Below, piece after piece: positions 30,061 to 38,760 of a stretch of 64,000 nucleotides of DNA. A program made the translations under genes and the position numbers. This DNA is from Chloroflexota bacterium (GTDB lineage: Bacteria; Chloroflexota; Dormibacteria; Aeolococcales; Aeolococcaceae), in assembly GCA_005880985.1 (NCBI GenBank), contig VBIQ01000005.1:124001-188000 (forward strand). Reading direction: 5' to 3'. The notes below the pieces were generated by a model. The model did not search any database. It was not told the origin of the DNA and saw nothing but the letters and a program-made list of their open reading frames with translations. Positions within the stretch are counted from its first letter, which is position 1. The number at the start of each line of letters is the position of its first letter.

Positions 30061-31158
30061 ATGCCGACCTTCGATGTCGCGGTGGCCGGCGCCGGGATCA
30101 TCGGCAGCGCTGTGGCCCACGCCTGCGCGCGGCGCGGCGCGCGGGTGCTGCTGCTCGACCGCGACCAGCCGGGCGCGCATGCGTCGGGCGGCGCGGCGGG
30201 GATGCTGACGCCGAGCAGCGAGGCCGACGCCCCGGGGCCCTTTCTCGACCTCGCCCGCCACAGCCTGTCGTTGTGGCCGGCGCTGGCGGCGGAGCTGCTC
30301 GAAGAGAGTGGGGTGGATCCCGAGCTCGTCCTCGACGGCGTGCTTCGTGTGGCGATCGACGACGGCGACCTCGTGCGTCTCAAGGAGCGGTGTGCCTGGC
30401 AGCAGGCGGCGGGGCTCACCTGCCGCCGGCTCGACCGGGCGGCGCTGACTGGCAGCGAGCCGGCGCTGGCATCGCCGCTGGCGGCCGCTGCCGTCTATCC
30501 CGACGAGGGACACGTCCAGAGCGCCCGGGCGGTGCAGGCCCTGGTCGGCGCGGCGCGGCGGTGGGGTGCCGAGGTCCAGAGCGGAGTCGAGGTGGTCGCC
30601 GTCGACCCGGGGGGCCGGGTCCGGCTCGCCGGCGGCGGGACCGTGCTCGCCGGCGCGGTGGTGATCGCCGCCGGCGCCTGGGTGAGCCGGCTCACCGCTC
30701 TGCCGGTGCGGCCCGTTCGCGGCCAGCTCATCGGCGTCCGCGGACTTCCACGCCTTCCCCGACACGTGCTCGTCGCCGGGCGGCGCGGCTACGCCGTGGC
30801 CAAGCGCGACGGGCTGGTGCTGGTGGGGGCGACCGAGGAGGACGCGGGCTTCGATGCCCGGGTGACGGTGGCGGCCACCGAGGCGCTGCTGCAGACGGGC
30901 CGGCGCCTGCTCGCGGGATTCGCCGATGCCACCCTGGCCCACTCCTGGTCGGGACTGCGGCCCCGGACTCCCGACGCCCTGCCGGTTCTCGGCCCGCTCC
31001 CGGGACACCCCGGACCCATCCCGGTGCTGGTGGCCGGCGCCCACTTCCGCAACGGGGTGCTGCTGGCTCCGGCGACCGCTGCCGGGATGGCGGACCTGGC
31101 CTTGGAGAGGCGTACCCCACCTGATTGGGCGGCCTTCGACCCCCGCCGGTTCTCCTGA
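30061..31158 (+). CDS. thiO: Glycine oxidase ThiO-like FAD enzyme
   Basis: The 365-residue DAO-family flavoprotein opens with the dinucleotide-binding motif VAGAGIIGSAVAH and the GASGGAAGMLTP-like FAD loop (ASGGAAGML). The substrate-side VRPVRGQLI and the C-terminal SGLRPRTPDALPVLGP and HFRNGVLLAPATA blocks match ThiO. ThiO oxidises glycine to iminoacetate for the thiamin thiazole. thiC is 13 kb away with its own riboswitch, and no thiG or thiS is seen here. D-amino-acid oxidase relatives cannot be fully excluded. Confidence 0.85.
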   Translation: MPTFDVAVAGAGIIGSAVAHACARRGARVLLLDRDQPGAHASGGAAGMLTPSSEADAPGPFLDLARHSLSLWPALAAELLEESGVDPELVLDGVLRVAIDDGDLVRLKERCAWQQAAGLTCRRLDRAALTGSEPALASPLAAAAVYPDEGHVQSARAVQALVGAARRWGAEVQSGVEVVAVDPGGRVRLAGGGTVLAGAVVIAAGAWVSRLTALPVRPVRGQLIGVRGLPRLPRHVLVAGRRGYAVAKRDGLVLVGATEEDAGFDARVTVAATEALLQTGRRLLAGFADATLAHSWSGLRPRTPDALPVLGPLPGHPGPIPVLVAGAHFRNGVLLAPATAAGMADLALERRTPPDWAAFDPRRFS

Positions 31159-31162
31159 CCGC

Positions 31163-32221
31163 TCAGGCCACCACCCGGACCGACCCCGGCACCCCCTCGA
31201 CGAGACCTCCCACCGCCGCCGCCACGCACCCCGCCTCCACCAGGCGCTCGCGCAGCTCGTCGAGGCGCCCCGGCTCGACCGCCAGCAGCAGCCCGCCGGA
31301 GGTCTGGGCATCGGTGCACAGCGTCCGGCGGACCGGATCGACCGTCGCAGCCCACTCCGTCCAGGTGTCGGCGTAGGCCAGGTTGCGGCGGCTGCCACCG
31401 GGCACCAGCCCCGCCACGATCAGCTCCTCCACCCCGGGCAGGACCGGAAGCGTGCCGGCGTCGATCGCCACCCCACAGCCGCTGGCCCGCCCGAGGGTGC
31501 GCGCGTGGCCGAGCAGGCCGAAGCCGGTGACATCGGTGCCGCAGCGGACTCCACAGGCGGCCGCGGCCCCGGCGGCTTCGCGATTGAGGGTGCGCATCGA
31601 GCGCACCGCGGCCGCCACCGCGTGGTCGGGCGCCCGACCCAGCTTGGTGGCGTTGCTCACCACCCCGGTGCCGAGCGCCTTGGTGAGCACCAGAGCGTCG
31701 CCGGGGCGCCCCGCGGCGTTGCTCATCACCTGGTCGGGGCGCACCGTACCCACCACCGCCAGGCCGTACTTCGGCTCCGGGTCGCGCACCGAGTGCCCCC
31801 CGGCGATCACCGCGCCTGCCTGGCGGACGACGTCCGCTCCGGCCTGCAGCACGGCCTCGAGCACGGCGGCCGGGAGCACGTCCGGCGGCGGCCAGGCGAC
31901 CAGGTTGAGGGCCAGCAGCGGGCTGCCACCCATGGCGTAGACGTCGCTGAGGGCGTTGGCAGCGGCGATGGCGCCGTAGTCGCCCGGATCGTCGACGACC
32001 GGGCCGAAGAAGTCGGTGGTGACCACCAGGGCGACGTCGTCCGTCAGCCGGTACACGGCGGCGTCATCGCCGCTGCCCGCTCCGATCAGCAGGGCGGGAT
32101 CGCCACCCGTCAGCGGCAGGTCCGCGAGGATGGCGGAGAGTTCCGCCTGGGGCACCTTGGTGGCGCAACCGCCGCCGGACGCGTACGCGGTGAGACGGAG
32201 GCCCGCGATATCGGTGGTCAT
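31163..32221 (-). CDS. selD: Selenide, water dikinase SelD
   Basis: SelD makes selenophosphate from selenide and ATP, the selenium donor for selenocysteine and selenouridine. The 352 residues contain the glycine-rich N-terminal motif GGGCATK, with Cys at the catalytic position and Thr in place of the second Cys of GCGCK. Also visible are the ATP/metal motifs GDDAAV, VVTTDFF, ANALSDVYAMGG and GGHSVRDPEPKYG, and TDVTGFGLLGH. It is a Cys form, not Sec. No selA, selB, tRNA-Sec or ybbB is in the window. Confidence 0.95.
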   Translation of the reverse strand: MTTDIAGLRLTAYASGGGCATKVPQAELSAILADLPLTGGDPALLIGAGSGDDAAVYRLTDDVALVVTTDFFGPVVDDPGDYGAIAAANALSDVYAMGGSPLLALNLVAWPPPDVLPAAVLEAVLQAGADVVRQAGAVIAGGHSVRDPEPKYGLAVVGTVRPDQVMSNAAGRPGDALVLTKALGTGVVSNATKLGRAPDHAVAAAVRSMRTLNREAAGAAAACGVRCGTDVTGFGLLGHARTLGRASGCGVAIDAGTLPVLPGVEELIVAGLVPGGSRRNLAYADTWTEWAATVDPVRRTLCTDAQTSGGLLLAVEPGRLDELRERLVEAGCVAAAVGGLVEGVPGSVRVVA

Positions 32222-32228
32222 CGCCGGC

Positions 32229-32238
32229 AGCGTACGCT
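32229..32238. promoter_or_regulatory. Palindromic shared -10 element of selD and the MBL gene
   Basis: AGCGTACGCT is a perfect palindrome. Read on the plus strand it gives TACGCT 9 nt before the MBL-fold ATG (32248); on the minus strand it gives TACGCT 7 nt before the selD ATG (32221). The two hexamers overlap by the central TA. Confidence 0.6.
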
Positions 32239-32247
32239 TGGCCGCCG

Positions 32248-33027
32248 ATGCGCCTGCTGGTCCTTGGCTGCGGCTCGGCCTTCAGCGACACCGGCCACAA
32301 CGCCGGCTACGCCCTGGACGGACGGCTGCTCGTCGACTGCGGCGCGCCGGCGCACATGCTGCTTCCCCGTGCCGGGCTGGCGGTCGACGACGTCGAGGCG
32401 GTGCTGCTCACCCACTTCCACGCCGACCACACGTTCATGCTCCCGCTGCTGCTGGGGGCGCGCGGACTCAGCCGCGCGAGTCCGGCGCCACTTCACCTCG
32501 CCGGACCTCCCGGCACCCGCGAGTACGTGCTGCGCCTGCTGCTCACCGGGTACGGCCGCCATCTCCACGACCTGATTCTCGAGCGGCTCGGGCTCGAGTG
32601 CACCACGCTCCAGGATGGCAGCGACGAACGGGTCGCCGGCTATCGCGTGCGCGCCAACGCGGTGGTGCACAGCACCGGGCCGTCGCTCAGTTACGCGGTG
32701 AGCGACCACGATGGCGCGACCGTCGGCTTCAGCGGTGACAGCTCGCTCTGCGCCGGTCTGCGACGGACGGTGGCGCTCTCGCACCTGATGGTCTGCGAGT
32801 GCACCGGCTGGGACGGACCGGTCCCCTCTCATCTCTGGCGCGAGGAGGTCGAGCGGCTGATGGCGGAGAACCCCGACAGCCGCTTTCTCGTCAGCCACCT
32901 GCAGGAGCGGCGCACCTTTCCCGGAGCGCTGGTGGCGCACGACCTGCTCGCCGTCGATGTGGAGGCGCCGCCTCGCGTCGTCCCCGAACCGCCGGCCAGC
33001 CTGCGCGCCGCCGTCGTCGAGAGCTGA
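32248..33027 (+). CDS. Metallo-beta-lactamase-fold hydrolase (RNase Z-like)
   Basis: The 259-residue protein starts with MRLLVLGCGSAF and contains the HFHADH metal motif (near residue 57), a later VVHST histidine, GFSGDSS with the bridging Asp, and SHLQE with the final His. This is the arrangement of the RNase Z/ElaC-like and AHL-lactonase branch. The substrate could be a tRNA 3' trailer, a phosphodiester or a small ester. No exosite domain of true RNase Z is evident. The gene is divergent from selD. Confidence 0.85.
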   Translation: MRLLVLGCGSAFSDTGHNAGYALDGRLLVDCGAPAHMLLPRAGLAVDDVEAVLLTHFHADHTFMLPLLLGARGLSRASPAPLHLAGPPGTREYVLRLLLTGYGRHLHDLILERLGLECTTLQDGSDERVAGYRVRANAVVHSTGPSLSYAVSDHDGATVGFSGDSSLCAGLRRTVALSHLMVCECTGWDGPVPSHLWREEVERLMAENPDSRFLVSHLQERRTFPGALVAHDLLAVDVEAPPRVVPEPPASLRAAVVES

Positions 33028-33038
33028 GCCGCCTCGCG

Positions 33039-35369
33039 TCAGCGCGTGCTCCGCTGCAGCAGACCGCGCCACATCAGCAGCGGAGCGTGGCGACGAACGC
33101 GGTCCCAGGCTCGCCGCCACTGCACCGCCTCGCGTCCCTCGAGCCCGCGGCGGGAGAAGGCGTCCTTGCCGGCCCACGACGCGATCTGCACAAGGGCCTC
33201 GGCGGTGCGGGCGCGGACCGGCCGCGGACCCGGGGGCGCGCTGCCATCGCGGTGCCGCAGGGTGGTGGTGTCCGGGGGAAGCGCGGCGATGAGACGGCCG
33301 ACGTAATCGCCGTAGGTCTCGGCCGGGTGCCGGCGGACTCCCAGTCCGGCGGCGAGCAGGTCGACGCGCCGCCAGACGTCGGCGATGCGACGCGGGCGGG
33401 CCAGCCAGCGCATCGCCGCCGCCACCGCCCCGGCCGCCACCAGGAGCAGCGCCACCGTCCCCAACAGTCCCGCCGGAACGCCCTGGTGAGGCACCGCGCC
33501 GCCGGCGGCACCCGACGCCGGCGGCGGGGTGGGAGCCGGGGTCGGCGCCGGCTGCGGGCTGGGCGACGGCTGAGCCGACGCCGGCGCCGGTGCAACCGCC
33601 TGGGTGCCGCGGCTGAACGGCGTGTAGACACCGTCGGGGGTGGGCTCGAACGGGATCCAGCCGTAGTTCGGGAAGTACCCCTCCGGCCAGATGTGGGCGT
33701 CGCTGGTGGTCACCGTGTGGCGAGTGGAGCTCGCCGCCGACGCGGCGCTGTCGCCACCCTGGTCGGTGCTCCCCGGGCCATAGCCCGAGATCAGCCTGGT
33801 GGGGATGCCCAGCGTGCGCAGCATCGCCCCCATGGCGGAGGCGAAGTACTGGCAGTAGCCGCGGTGGGATTGGGTCAGGAAGTACACGATCGGCCACTCG
33901 CCGGGCGGCGTCGCCGGCGGGGTCAGGGTGTAGGTGAAGTTCCCCGGGTCGGTGTCTCGCAGATGCTGCTCGATGGCGACCGCCTGGTCGTAGGGATCGC
34001 CAATCCCGGCGGTCCACTGCTGCGCGATGAGCCGGATCTGCGCCAGCTCCACCGTCGCCAGGCCACCGCCCGGCAGCGCGCTGTCCGCCTGGGTCCAGGA
34101 CGGGTAGTTGCGGCCTGCGGCCCGCAGCTGGGCGGGGGTGGCGATGGAGTTGGAGCCGGCGGTGGTCAGCGACGCCTGCACGTGGCTGAGGACGAAGCGG
34201 TCGACGGTGAACATCGACGTCCCCGCCGCCGGCTGACCGATGGCAACACCGGGGGAGCTGCTCGCGGCCGGATCTCCGGCGAACAACCCCAGCGGCTCGG
34301 CACCGGTGGCGCCATTGGAGAGAACCAGACGGACGTGGACCCGGCGGGTCGGGGCCCCCACCCCCTCGGGATCGCGGGGAAGATCGCCGGCCTTGGTGTC
34401 GACGCGGCTGACACCGCTGTCGTCGGGGTACCAGTTGCCGTCCTGGAAGATGGTGTCGGCAACCACCGCGAGGTAGGTCGATGCGCTGCCGTCGGTGGTG
34501 AAGCTCAGCACCGGTTGGGGATCGCTGCGCAGCGGCAGGCCGGGAACGGTGCTGGGCGCGAACTGCACGCTGCCTCCCCTGCCGCCCCCGCCGCGGGGAG
34601 AACTCGCCTGACCGCTGTGGCCGCTGCCACCGAGGCGCGAGAGGAAGGACGAGACATCCCGTGTCGATGCCGGCGGGACCACCAACGCGAGCAGCACCAG
34701 CACCACCACCGCGCCCGCGCCGACCCGCAGGTACCGACCCTCGGTGCCGGGCATCGCGATCACCAGCTCGCGCCGCCAGCTTCGCGCCAGCGCCGACAGC
34801 TGCACCCGGGTGAGCAGCATCAGGGCCGCCGCCAGGCAGATCACCTCCGGCACCGCCACGTGCTCGGTGCTCGGCGCGTTGAGGTCATTGACGGCCAGAA
34901 CCGAGATCCACGGGAGCAGGGCGAGCACGGCATGGCGCTCGCGGATGGCCAGCCACGAGAGCCAGAAGGCCGCCAGCCAGAGCAGCCCGCACAGCCCCAC
35001 GACGAAGGGCCAGTCGGTGTTGGCAAACAGACCCTGGGTCAGCGCCGTGGCGTACTGATCGGTGAGGGCGCGCCAGCCGGCCCCGCGTCCCACCGGGATG
35101 TCGCGCAGGGTGAGGGGCACGATCACCAGAACTCCCAGCACCGGCGCCGCCAGCACCGCCGCCAGGCGGCCGGCCGAGGAGCGCGCCACCAGCGCCGCCT
35201 CCACCACCGCCGCGGCCACCACCACCAGGGCGACCCCGGTGCCGTCGGCCCAGCCGCCGGCGATCACCGCGCCGGTGCCCGCCAGGGCGACGATCAGCGC
35301 CAGCGGCAGTGTCGAGAGCCCCAGCGGCAGGGACAGCTCGGGCCCGCGGCGCACCGCTCCGGCGATCAC
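33039..35369 (-). CDS. TgpA-like transglutaminase-domain membrane protein
   Basis: The 776-residue protein has an N-terminal block of about six membrane helices (DUF3488-like, residues 15-225) and a long periplasmic or exterior region. Within it is a transglutaminase-like core whose catalytic triad is visible as Cys in HRGYCQYFASAMG, His in SDAHIWPEGYF and Asp in EPTPDG. A Pro/Ala linker, another membrane helix near residue 645 and a DUF4129-like tail follow. It is the third gene of a moxR-DUF58-tgpA operon. The family is believed to act on surface proteins or peptides; the substrate is not known. Confidence 0.9.
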   Translation of the reverse strand: MIAGAVRRGPELSLPLGLSTLPLALIVALAGTGAVIAGGWADGTGVALVVVAAAVVEAALVARSSAGRLAAVLAAPVLGVLVIVPLTLRDIPVGRGAGWRALTDQYATALTQGLFANTDWPFVVGLCGLLWLAAFWLSWLAIRERHAVLALLPWISVLAVNDLNAPSTEHVAVPEVICLAAALMLLTRVQLSALARSWRRELVIAMPGTEGRYLRVGAGAVVVLVLLALVVPPASTRDVSSFLSRLGGSGHSGQASSPRGGGGRGGSVQFAPSTVPGLPLRSDPQPVLSFTTDGSASTYLAVVADTIFQDGNWYPDDSGVSRVDTKAGDLPRDPEGVGAPTRRVHVRLVLSNGATGAEPLGLFAGDPAASSSPGVAIGQPAAGTSMFTVDRFVLSHVQASLTTAGSNSIATPAQLRAAGRNYPSWTQADSALPGGGLATVELAQIRLIAQQWTAGIGDPYDQAVAIEQHLRDTDPGNFTYTLTPPATPPGEWPIVYFLTQSHRGYCQYFASAMGAMLRTLGIPTRLISGYGPGSTDQGGDSAASAASSTRHTVTTSDAHIWPEGYFPNYGWIPFEPTPDGVYTPFSRGTQAVAPAPASAQPSPSPQPAPTPAPTPPPASGAAGGAVPHQGVPAGLLGTVALLLVAAGAVAAAMRWLARPRRIADVWRRVDLLAAGLGVRRHPAETYGDYVGRLIAALPPDTTTLRHRDGSAPPGPRPVRARTAEALVQIASWAGKDAFSRRGLEGREAVQWRRAWDRVRRHAPLLMWRGLLQRSTR

Positions 35370-35423
35370 GGCCGCGGCTTGGGGCCGCGTTCGCGCTGCC
35401 CCTCGCTGATCACGACAGTCCCG

Positions 35424-36620
35424 TCAGAAACCTGCGGCCCGTGCCGAGCGACCGGCGGCGAGGTCATCGCCCCGGCGCACCAGCCACCAGTCCATCGCCA
35501 GCCGCCAGGCCGCGGGGATGCGCACCGGGCCGGCGCGGCCACCGAAGGAGGCGGGGTCGACGACGATGGCGAGATGACGCCGTCCGCGGGTGCCGAGCCC
35601 GAGCAGGACCTCGACCCACCGGTGTTCCGGATTGGCGGTCACCACCACGATGCCACCGCGGCCACGCCATCCCTCACCGTAACGCGCCAGCAACTCGGCC
35701 AGCGGGGTGTTCCCGTCGTCGACGGCGGTGGCCAGGTAGGTCAGCGCGCGAAGCCGCTGCGCCTCGCCGCGACCGGCGCCGATCGCGGTCTGCGCCGCGT
35801 CGTTGGCCACCAGCGCCACCGCCTGACCCCGCTGCAGGCCGGCGTGGCAGACCGACGCCGCAAGCGAGACCGCGTACTCCAACGACGACTCCGGCGCCTC
35901 GCCGGCATGGTGGCCCTGCTCGAGGTCGAGGACGACCATCAGGTCGGAGCTCTGCCGGGTGTCGTAGGTACGGCTCATCAACCGCCCGGTGCGTGCCGTC
36001 GAGGCCCAGTGGATGCGACCCATGCCGTCGTGCGGGTCGTACTCGCGCACCGTCGACACGTCGGGGGGCACGTCGCTGGGACGTCCGCGACGCAGGTCGC
36101 CCGAACCACTGCCGGAGGCGAGCGGCGAAAGCTCGCCGAGCGGATACACCTGGGGGAAGACGAGCACCGTGTTCTGCGGCGCCACCTGCAGCGTGCGCGG
36201 GAACAGACCGAAGGGATCGCCGAGGCGCGCCTCGAGCGGGCCGAAGCTGTAGAGCCCGCGACGTTGGAACACACCTCGCGCCGACCACGACACGCTGTCG
36301 CCGCCCCGCAGCGAGCATGCCCTGCCGGGGACATAACCGGGCAGGCGCGCATGATCGTGCACCTCGCAGTAGGCGACCGGCAGCAGGCCGTGGTTGTGCA
36401 CGCTGAAGCGCTCGGTGAAGGGCTCGCCCACCATGTAGGCGCCGTCCGGTGATTCCCGTGACACCCGCACCCGGCGCGCCAGCGCTCGCGACCACACCCA
36501 GGCGAGCACCAGCAGGAAGAGCAGTGCGTAGGCAAGGGTGTAGGCGACGTGCACCCCGGTGATTCCGGCGAAGAAGGCGAGAACGGTGACCGCGGCGACG
36601 AGCGGGGCGCGACTGGTCAT
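35424..36620 (-). CDS. DUF58 domain membrane protein
   Basis: Two short N-terminal membrane helices (residues 8-45) are followed by a beta-rich segment and a DUF58/vWA-like domain. The DUF58 hallmark is seen as VREYDPHDGMGRIHWASTARTGRLMSRTY (rough residues 205-235), followed by the LMVVLDLEQG strand with a partial MIDAS-like pattern. DUF58 proteins occur with MoxR ATPases, which are thought to remodel them. The moxR gene ends 12 bp upstream and the transglutaminase gene begins 54 bp downstream. Confidence 0.9.
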   Translation of the reverse strand: MTSRAPLVAAVTVLAFFAGITGVHVAYTLAYALLFLLVLAWVWSRALARRVRVSRESPDGAYMVGEPFTERFSVHNHGLLPVAYCEVHDHARLPGYVPGRACSLRGGDSVSWSARGVFQRRGLYSFGPLEARLGDPFGLFPRTLQVAPQNTVLVFPQVYPLGELSPLASGSGSGDLRRGRPSDVPPDVSTVREYDPHDGMGRIHWASTARTGRLMSRTYDTRQSSDLMVVLDLEQGHHAGEAPESSLEYAVSLAASVCHAGLQRGQAVALVANDAAQTAIGAGRGEAQRLRALTYLATAVDDGNTPLAELLARYGEGWRGRGGIVVVTANPEHRWVEVLLGLGTRGRRHLAIVVDPASFGGRAGPVRIPAAWRLAMDWWLVRRGDDLAAGRSARAAGF

Positions 36621-36632
36621 GTGCCTCTCACC

Positions 36633-37589
36633 TTACGCGAGCCGGCGGCCGGTCACCGGCACCGCTTCGGTGTCGAGCACCTCGTTGACGACGGTGCCGG
36701 CGGCGACCCCGCGGAGCTCGGCGTTGGGCCGCACGATGATGCGATGGGTCAGCACCGCCGGCGCCAGTCGCTTGACGTCCTCGGGAAGGATGTAGTCGCG
36801 GCCCTGGGCGGCAGCATGCGCCTGGCTGGCGCGCAGCAGGCCGATGCTGCCGCGGGGCGACGCGCCCAGGGAGACATCGGGATGGTTGCGGGTGCGCTGC
36901 ACCAGCCGGACGCAGTACTCCTTGACCGCCCGATCGCAGTGCACCTGGTTGACCGCGGCCATGCAGGCCAGCAGTTCCTCGGGGGTGGTCACCGGCGCCA
37001 GGCTGTCGAGTGGAGACGAGACCTGGAAGCGGTCGAGCATGGCCACCTCGTCGTCGAGCGACAGGTAGCCGAGGTTCACCTTGAAGAGAAAGCGGTCGAC
37101 CTGTGCCTCGGGAAGCGGGAAGGTCCCGCCCAACTCGATCGGATTCTCGGTGGCCAGCACGATGAAGGGTTCGGGCAGCGGATGGGTGGTGCCGTCGGCG
37201 GTCACCTGCCGCTCCTCCATCGCCTCCAGCAGGCTGGACTGGGTCTTGGGCGTCGCCCGGTTGATCTCGTCGGCGAGGAGGATCTGGGCGAAGACCGGCC
37301 CGCGGCGGAACTCGAAGGTGACCGTCCGAGGGTTGAAGACGTTGACCCCGGTGACGTCGCCGGGCAGCAGATCGGGAGTGAACTGGACGCGCTCGAAGTG
37401 GCAGCCGCTGGCCCGCGCCAGCGCCTTGGCGAGCATGGTCTTGCCGACCCCCGGGACATCCTCGATCAGCAGGTGGCCCCGGCAGAGCACGGTCAGGACG
37501 CAGAGCTCGACCTCGGCCTCCTTGCCGACGATGACGGTGCCGACGCTGTCGACCAGCCGCCGCACCACCTCACGGACCGTTGCCGGCAT
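36633..37589 (-). CDS. MoxR-family AAA+ ATPase
   Basis: The 318-residue chaperone-like ATPase has Walker A EDVPGVGKTMLAKAL, Walker B ILLADEINRATPKTQSSLLEAMEE, the sensor ATENPIE and a helical lid domain with SPRGSIGLLRASQAHAA. MoxR proteins help mature or regulate vWA/DUF58 partners. I take the ATG at 37589 (GGGAG 8 nt upstream); the frame extends further, but residues before this are non-conserved and cross a likely promoter. A TATACT box at 37664-37669 gives a leader of roughly 70 nt. First gene of the operon with DUF58 and the transglutaminase. Confidence 0.93.
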   Translation of the reverse strand: MPATVREVVRRLVDSVGTVIVGKEAEVELCVLTVLCRGHLLIEDVPGVGKTMLAKALARASGCHFERVQFTPDLLPGDVTGVNVFNPRTVTFEFRRGPVFAQILLADEINRATPKTQSSLLEAMEERQVTADGTTHPLPEPFIVLATENPIELGGTFPLPEAQVDRFLFKVNLGYLSLDDEVAMLDRFQVSSPLDSLAPVTTPEELLACMAAVNQVHCDRAVKEYCVRLVQRTRNHPDVSLGASPRGSIGLLRASQAHAAAQGRDYILPEDVKRLAPAVLTHRIIVRPNAELRGVAAGTVVNEVLDTEAVPVTGRRLA

Positions 37590-37663
37590 CACCAAGCTCC
37601 CGATGACGGCCGAGGCGCGTGCTGCTTCGTCTGCGGCCGGCGCGGAGTTGCGCAGAGGAGTTG

Positions 37664-37669
37664 AGTATA
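37664..37669 (-). promoter_or_regulatory. -10 box TATACT upstream of moxR
   Basis: TATACT lies 74 nt before the moxR ATG. It is inside a 12-mer (TGAGTATAGAAG on the plus strand, 37662-37673) that recurs exactly at 38669-38680 in front of the next minus-strand gene. Confidence 0.45.
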
Positions 37670-37880
37670 GAAGTGCCCGCGATCTCCAACTGGGCCGATC
37701 GGGGCCGACGCTCCCATCCGGTCGAGGCGGGGCATTTGCACCGAGACCACCACAAGAGGCGGCGTAGCGTGTACATTTTGCATGACAGGCTTCATGTCGC
37801 ACGGTCGCCCATAGCCGGCGCCTTGGTCGGTAAGGGGGTGGATGCCGCAATCGGGCGGCGCCAACAGCGGAGGGAATGAT

Positions 37881-38138
37881 ATGACCGAGGCCTTTGAGGT
37901 CCTCACCACGGGTGAGGCCGCGGATCTCTGCGGGGTGTCGCGCTCCACGCTTCGCCGGGCGGTGGCGCAGGGGCACCTGCGCGCCTGGCACACCCCTGGC
38001 AAGCACCTCCGGTTCACCCGCGAGGCGTGCATCGACTTCGCCCGGGCCCTCGGCCGCGCCGACCTGGTCGGACACGCCTACGAGCGCGACCGTCAGCTGG
38101 AGACGGCCGCTGAGGCGCCTGTGGCCCAGCCCGGCTAG
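37881..38138 (+). CDS. Excisionase/MerR-type HTH DNA-binding protein
   Basis: The 85-residue protein is a single winged-helix-like HTH domain: LTTGEAADLCGVSRSTLRRAVAQG with the recognition helix, then the wing LRAWHTPGKHLRF. It matches the excisionase-family domain also found in stand-alone regulators. GGAGGG lies 6-8 nt before the ATG and decides the start. Targets are unknown. No integrase or att site is nearby, so it is more likely a regulator than a phage excisionase. The roughly 290-bp gap before it holds the moxR promoter and a TACATT that could be its own -10 box. Confidence 0.8.
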   Translation: MTEAFEVLTTGEAADLCGVSRSTLRRAVAQGHLRAWHTPGKHLRFTREACIDFARALGRADLVGHAYERDRQLETAAEAPVAQPG

Positions 38139-38146
38139 GGCGGGTC

Positions 38147-38662
38147 CTAGGGGCGCCGGGCCAGCCAGCCGCCGACACTTCCCCCGAAGAGGGCCAGCAG
38201 GTCGCCGGAGAAGACCCCGCCCATGTCCATCGGGCCGAGGTCGACCAGGCGGTGGGAGCCGCTGCTCAATGAGCCGTGGACGATGCTCGCCTCGAGACCG
38301 AACTGGTACAGGGCGCCGACGGCGATGAAGCCGATGCCCACCACCGTGCCCTGGTAGACGCCCCAGCGCCCGGCCAGGCGGGCGGCGATGAAGCCACCGA
38401 GGATGACGGCGACGAAGGTGCCCATCCCGGTGATGCCACCGTCGATCCGGTCGGTCGAGCCGAAGGCGACGTTGGCCAGCGCCAGCCCGCCGTTGCTGAC
38501 CAGCAGCAGCACCAATTCGCCGATGACGAGCCCGACCAGGCAGTGCCGCCAGGAGATGTGGCGCTCTGCCCCGGTGGCTCCGGGAGCACCCGCCACCGGC
38601 CGGGGAGCAGGTGCCGGCGCGGTCACCCGCGATGTGGCGCGGCGGCGATTGGCCCGGGACAC
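38147..38662 (-). CDS. Polytopic membrane protein, unknown (TIGR04086-like)
   Basis: From the GTG at 38662 the product is 171 residues: a basic, Pro/Ala-rich N-terminus, then four hydrophobic segments with glycine-rich helices (GTFVAVILGGFIAARLAG and similar). The pattern resembles YrzE/TIGR04086-type small membrane proteins, but I cannot confirm this. The start is chosen by a TATACT box exactly 8 nt upstream; an ATG at 38698 lies upstream of that box. It converges on the HTH gene. Function unknown. Confidence 0.7.
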   Translation of the reverse strand: MSRANRRRATSRVTAPAPAPRPVAGAPGATGAERHISWRHCLVGLVIGELVLLLVSNGGLALANVAFGSTDRIDGGITGMGTFVAVILGGFIAARLAGRWGVYQGTVVGIGFIAVGALYQFGLEASIVHGSLSSGSHRLVDLGPMDMGGVFSGDLLALFGGSVGGWLARRP

Positions 38663-38670
38663 GGCCGCTG

Positions 38671-38676
38671 AGTATA
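38671..38676 (-). promoter_or_regulatory. -10 box TATACT, membrane protein gene
   Basis: TATACT is 8 nt before the GTG at 38662 and is embedded in the same 12-mer seen ahead of moxR. Confidence 0.5.
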
Positions 38677-38746
38677 GAAGCCGCCCCGGGGATCTCACCC
38701 CGGCGACAGGCTGGTCACGCGGCAGGGGCCGCCAGCGTGCCCGGGA

Positions 38747-38752
38747 TAGTCT
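38747..38752 (+). promoter_or_regulatory. -10 box TAGTCT, large membrane protein gene
   Basis: TAGTCT ends 8 nt before the ATG at 38761. Confidence 0.5.
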
Positions 38753-38760
38753 CGCCGCAG

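Noticed and set aside
32799-36452. Very long open frame of over 1200 codons on the plus strand
   Set aside because: It lies antisense to the transglutaminase and DUF58 genes, which have clear domains. Its product is Arg/Gly/His-rich without motifs, a common shadow effect in high-GC DNA.
37881-38138. HTH protein as a phage excisionase marking an integrated element
   Set aside because: No integrase, attachment-site repeat or phage gene nearby, and the flanking genes are chromosomal in type.
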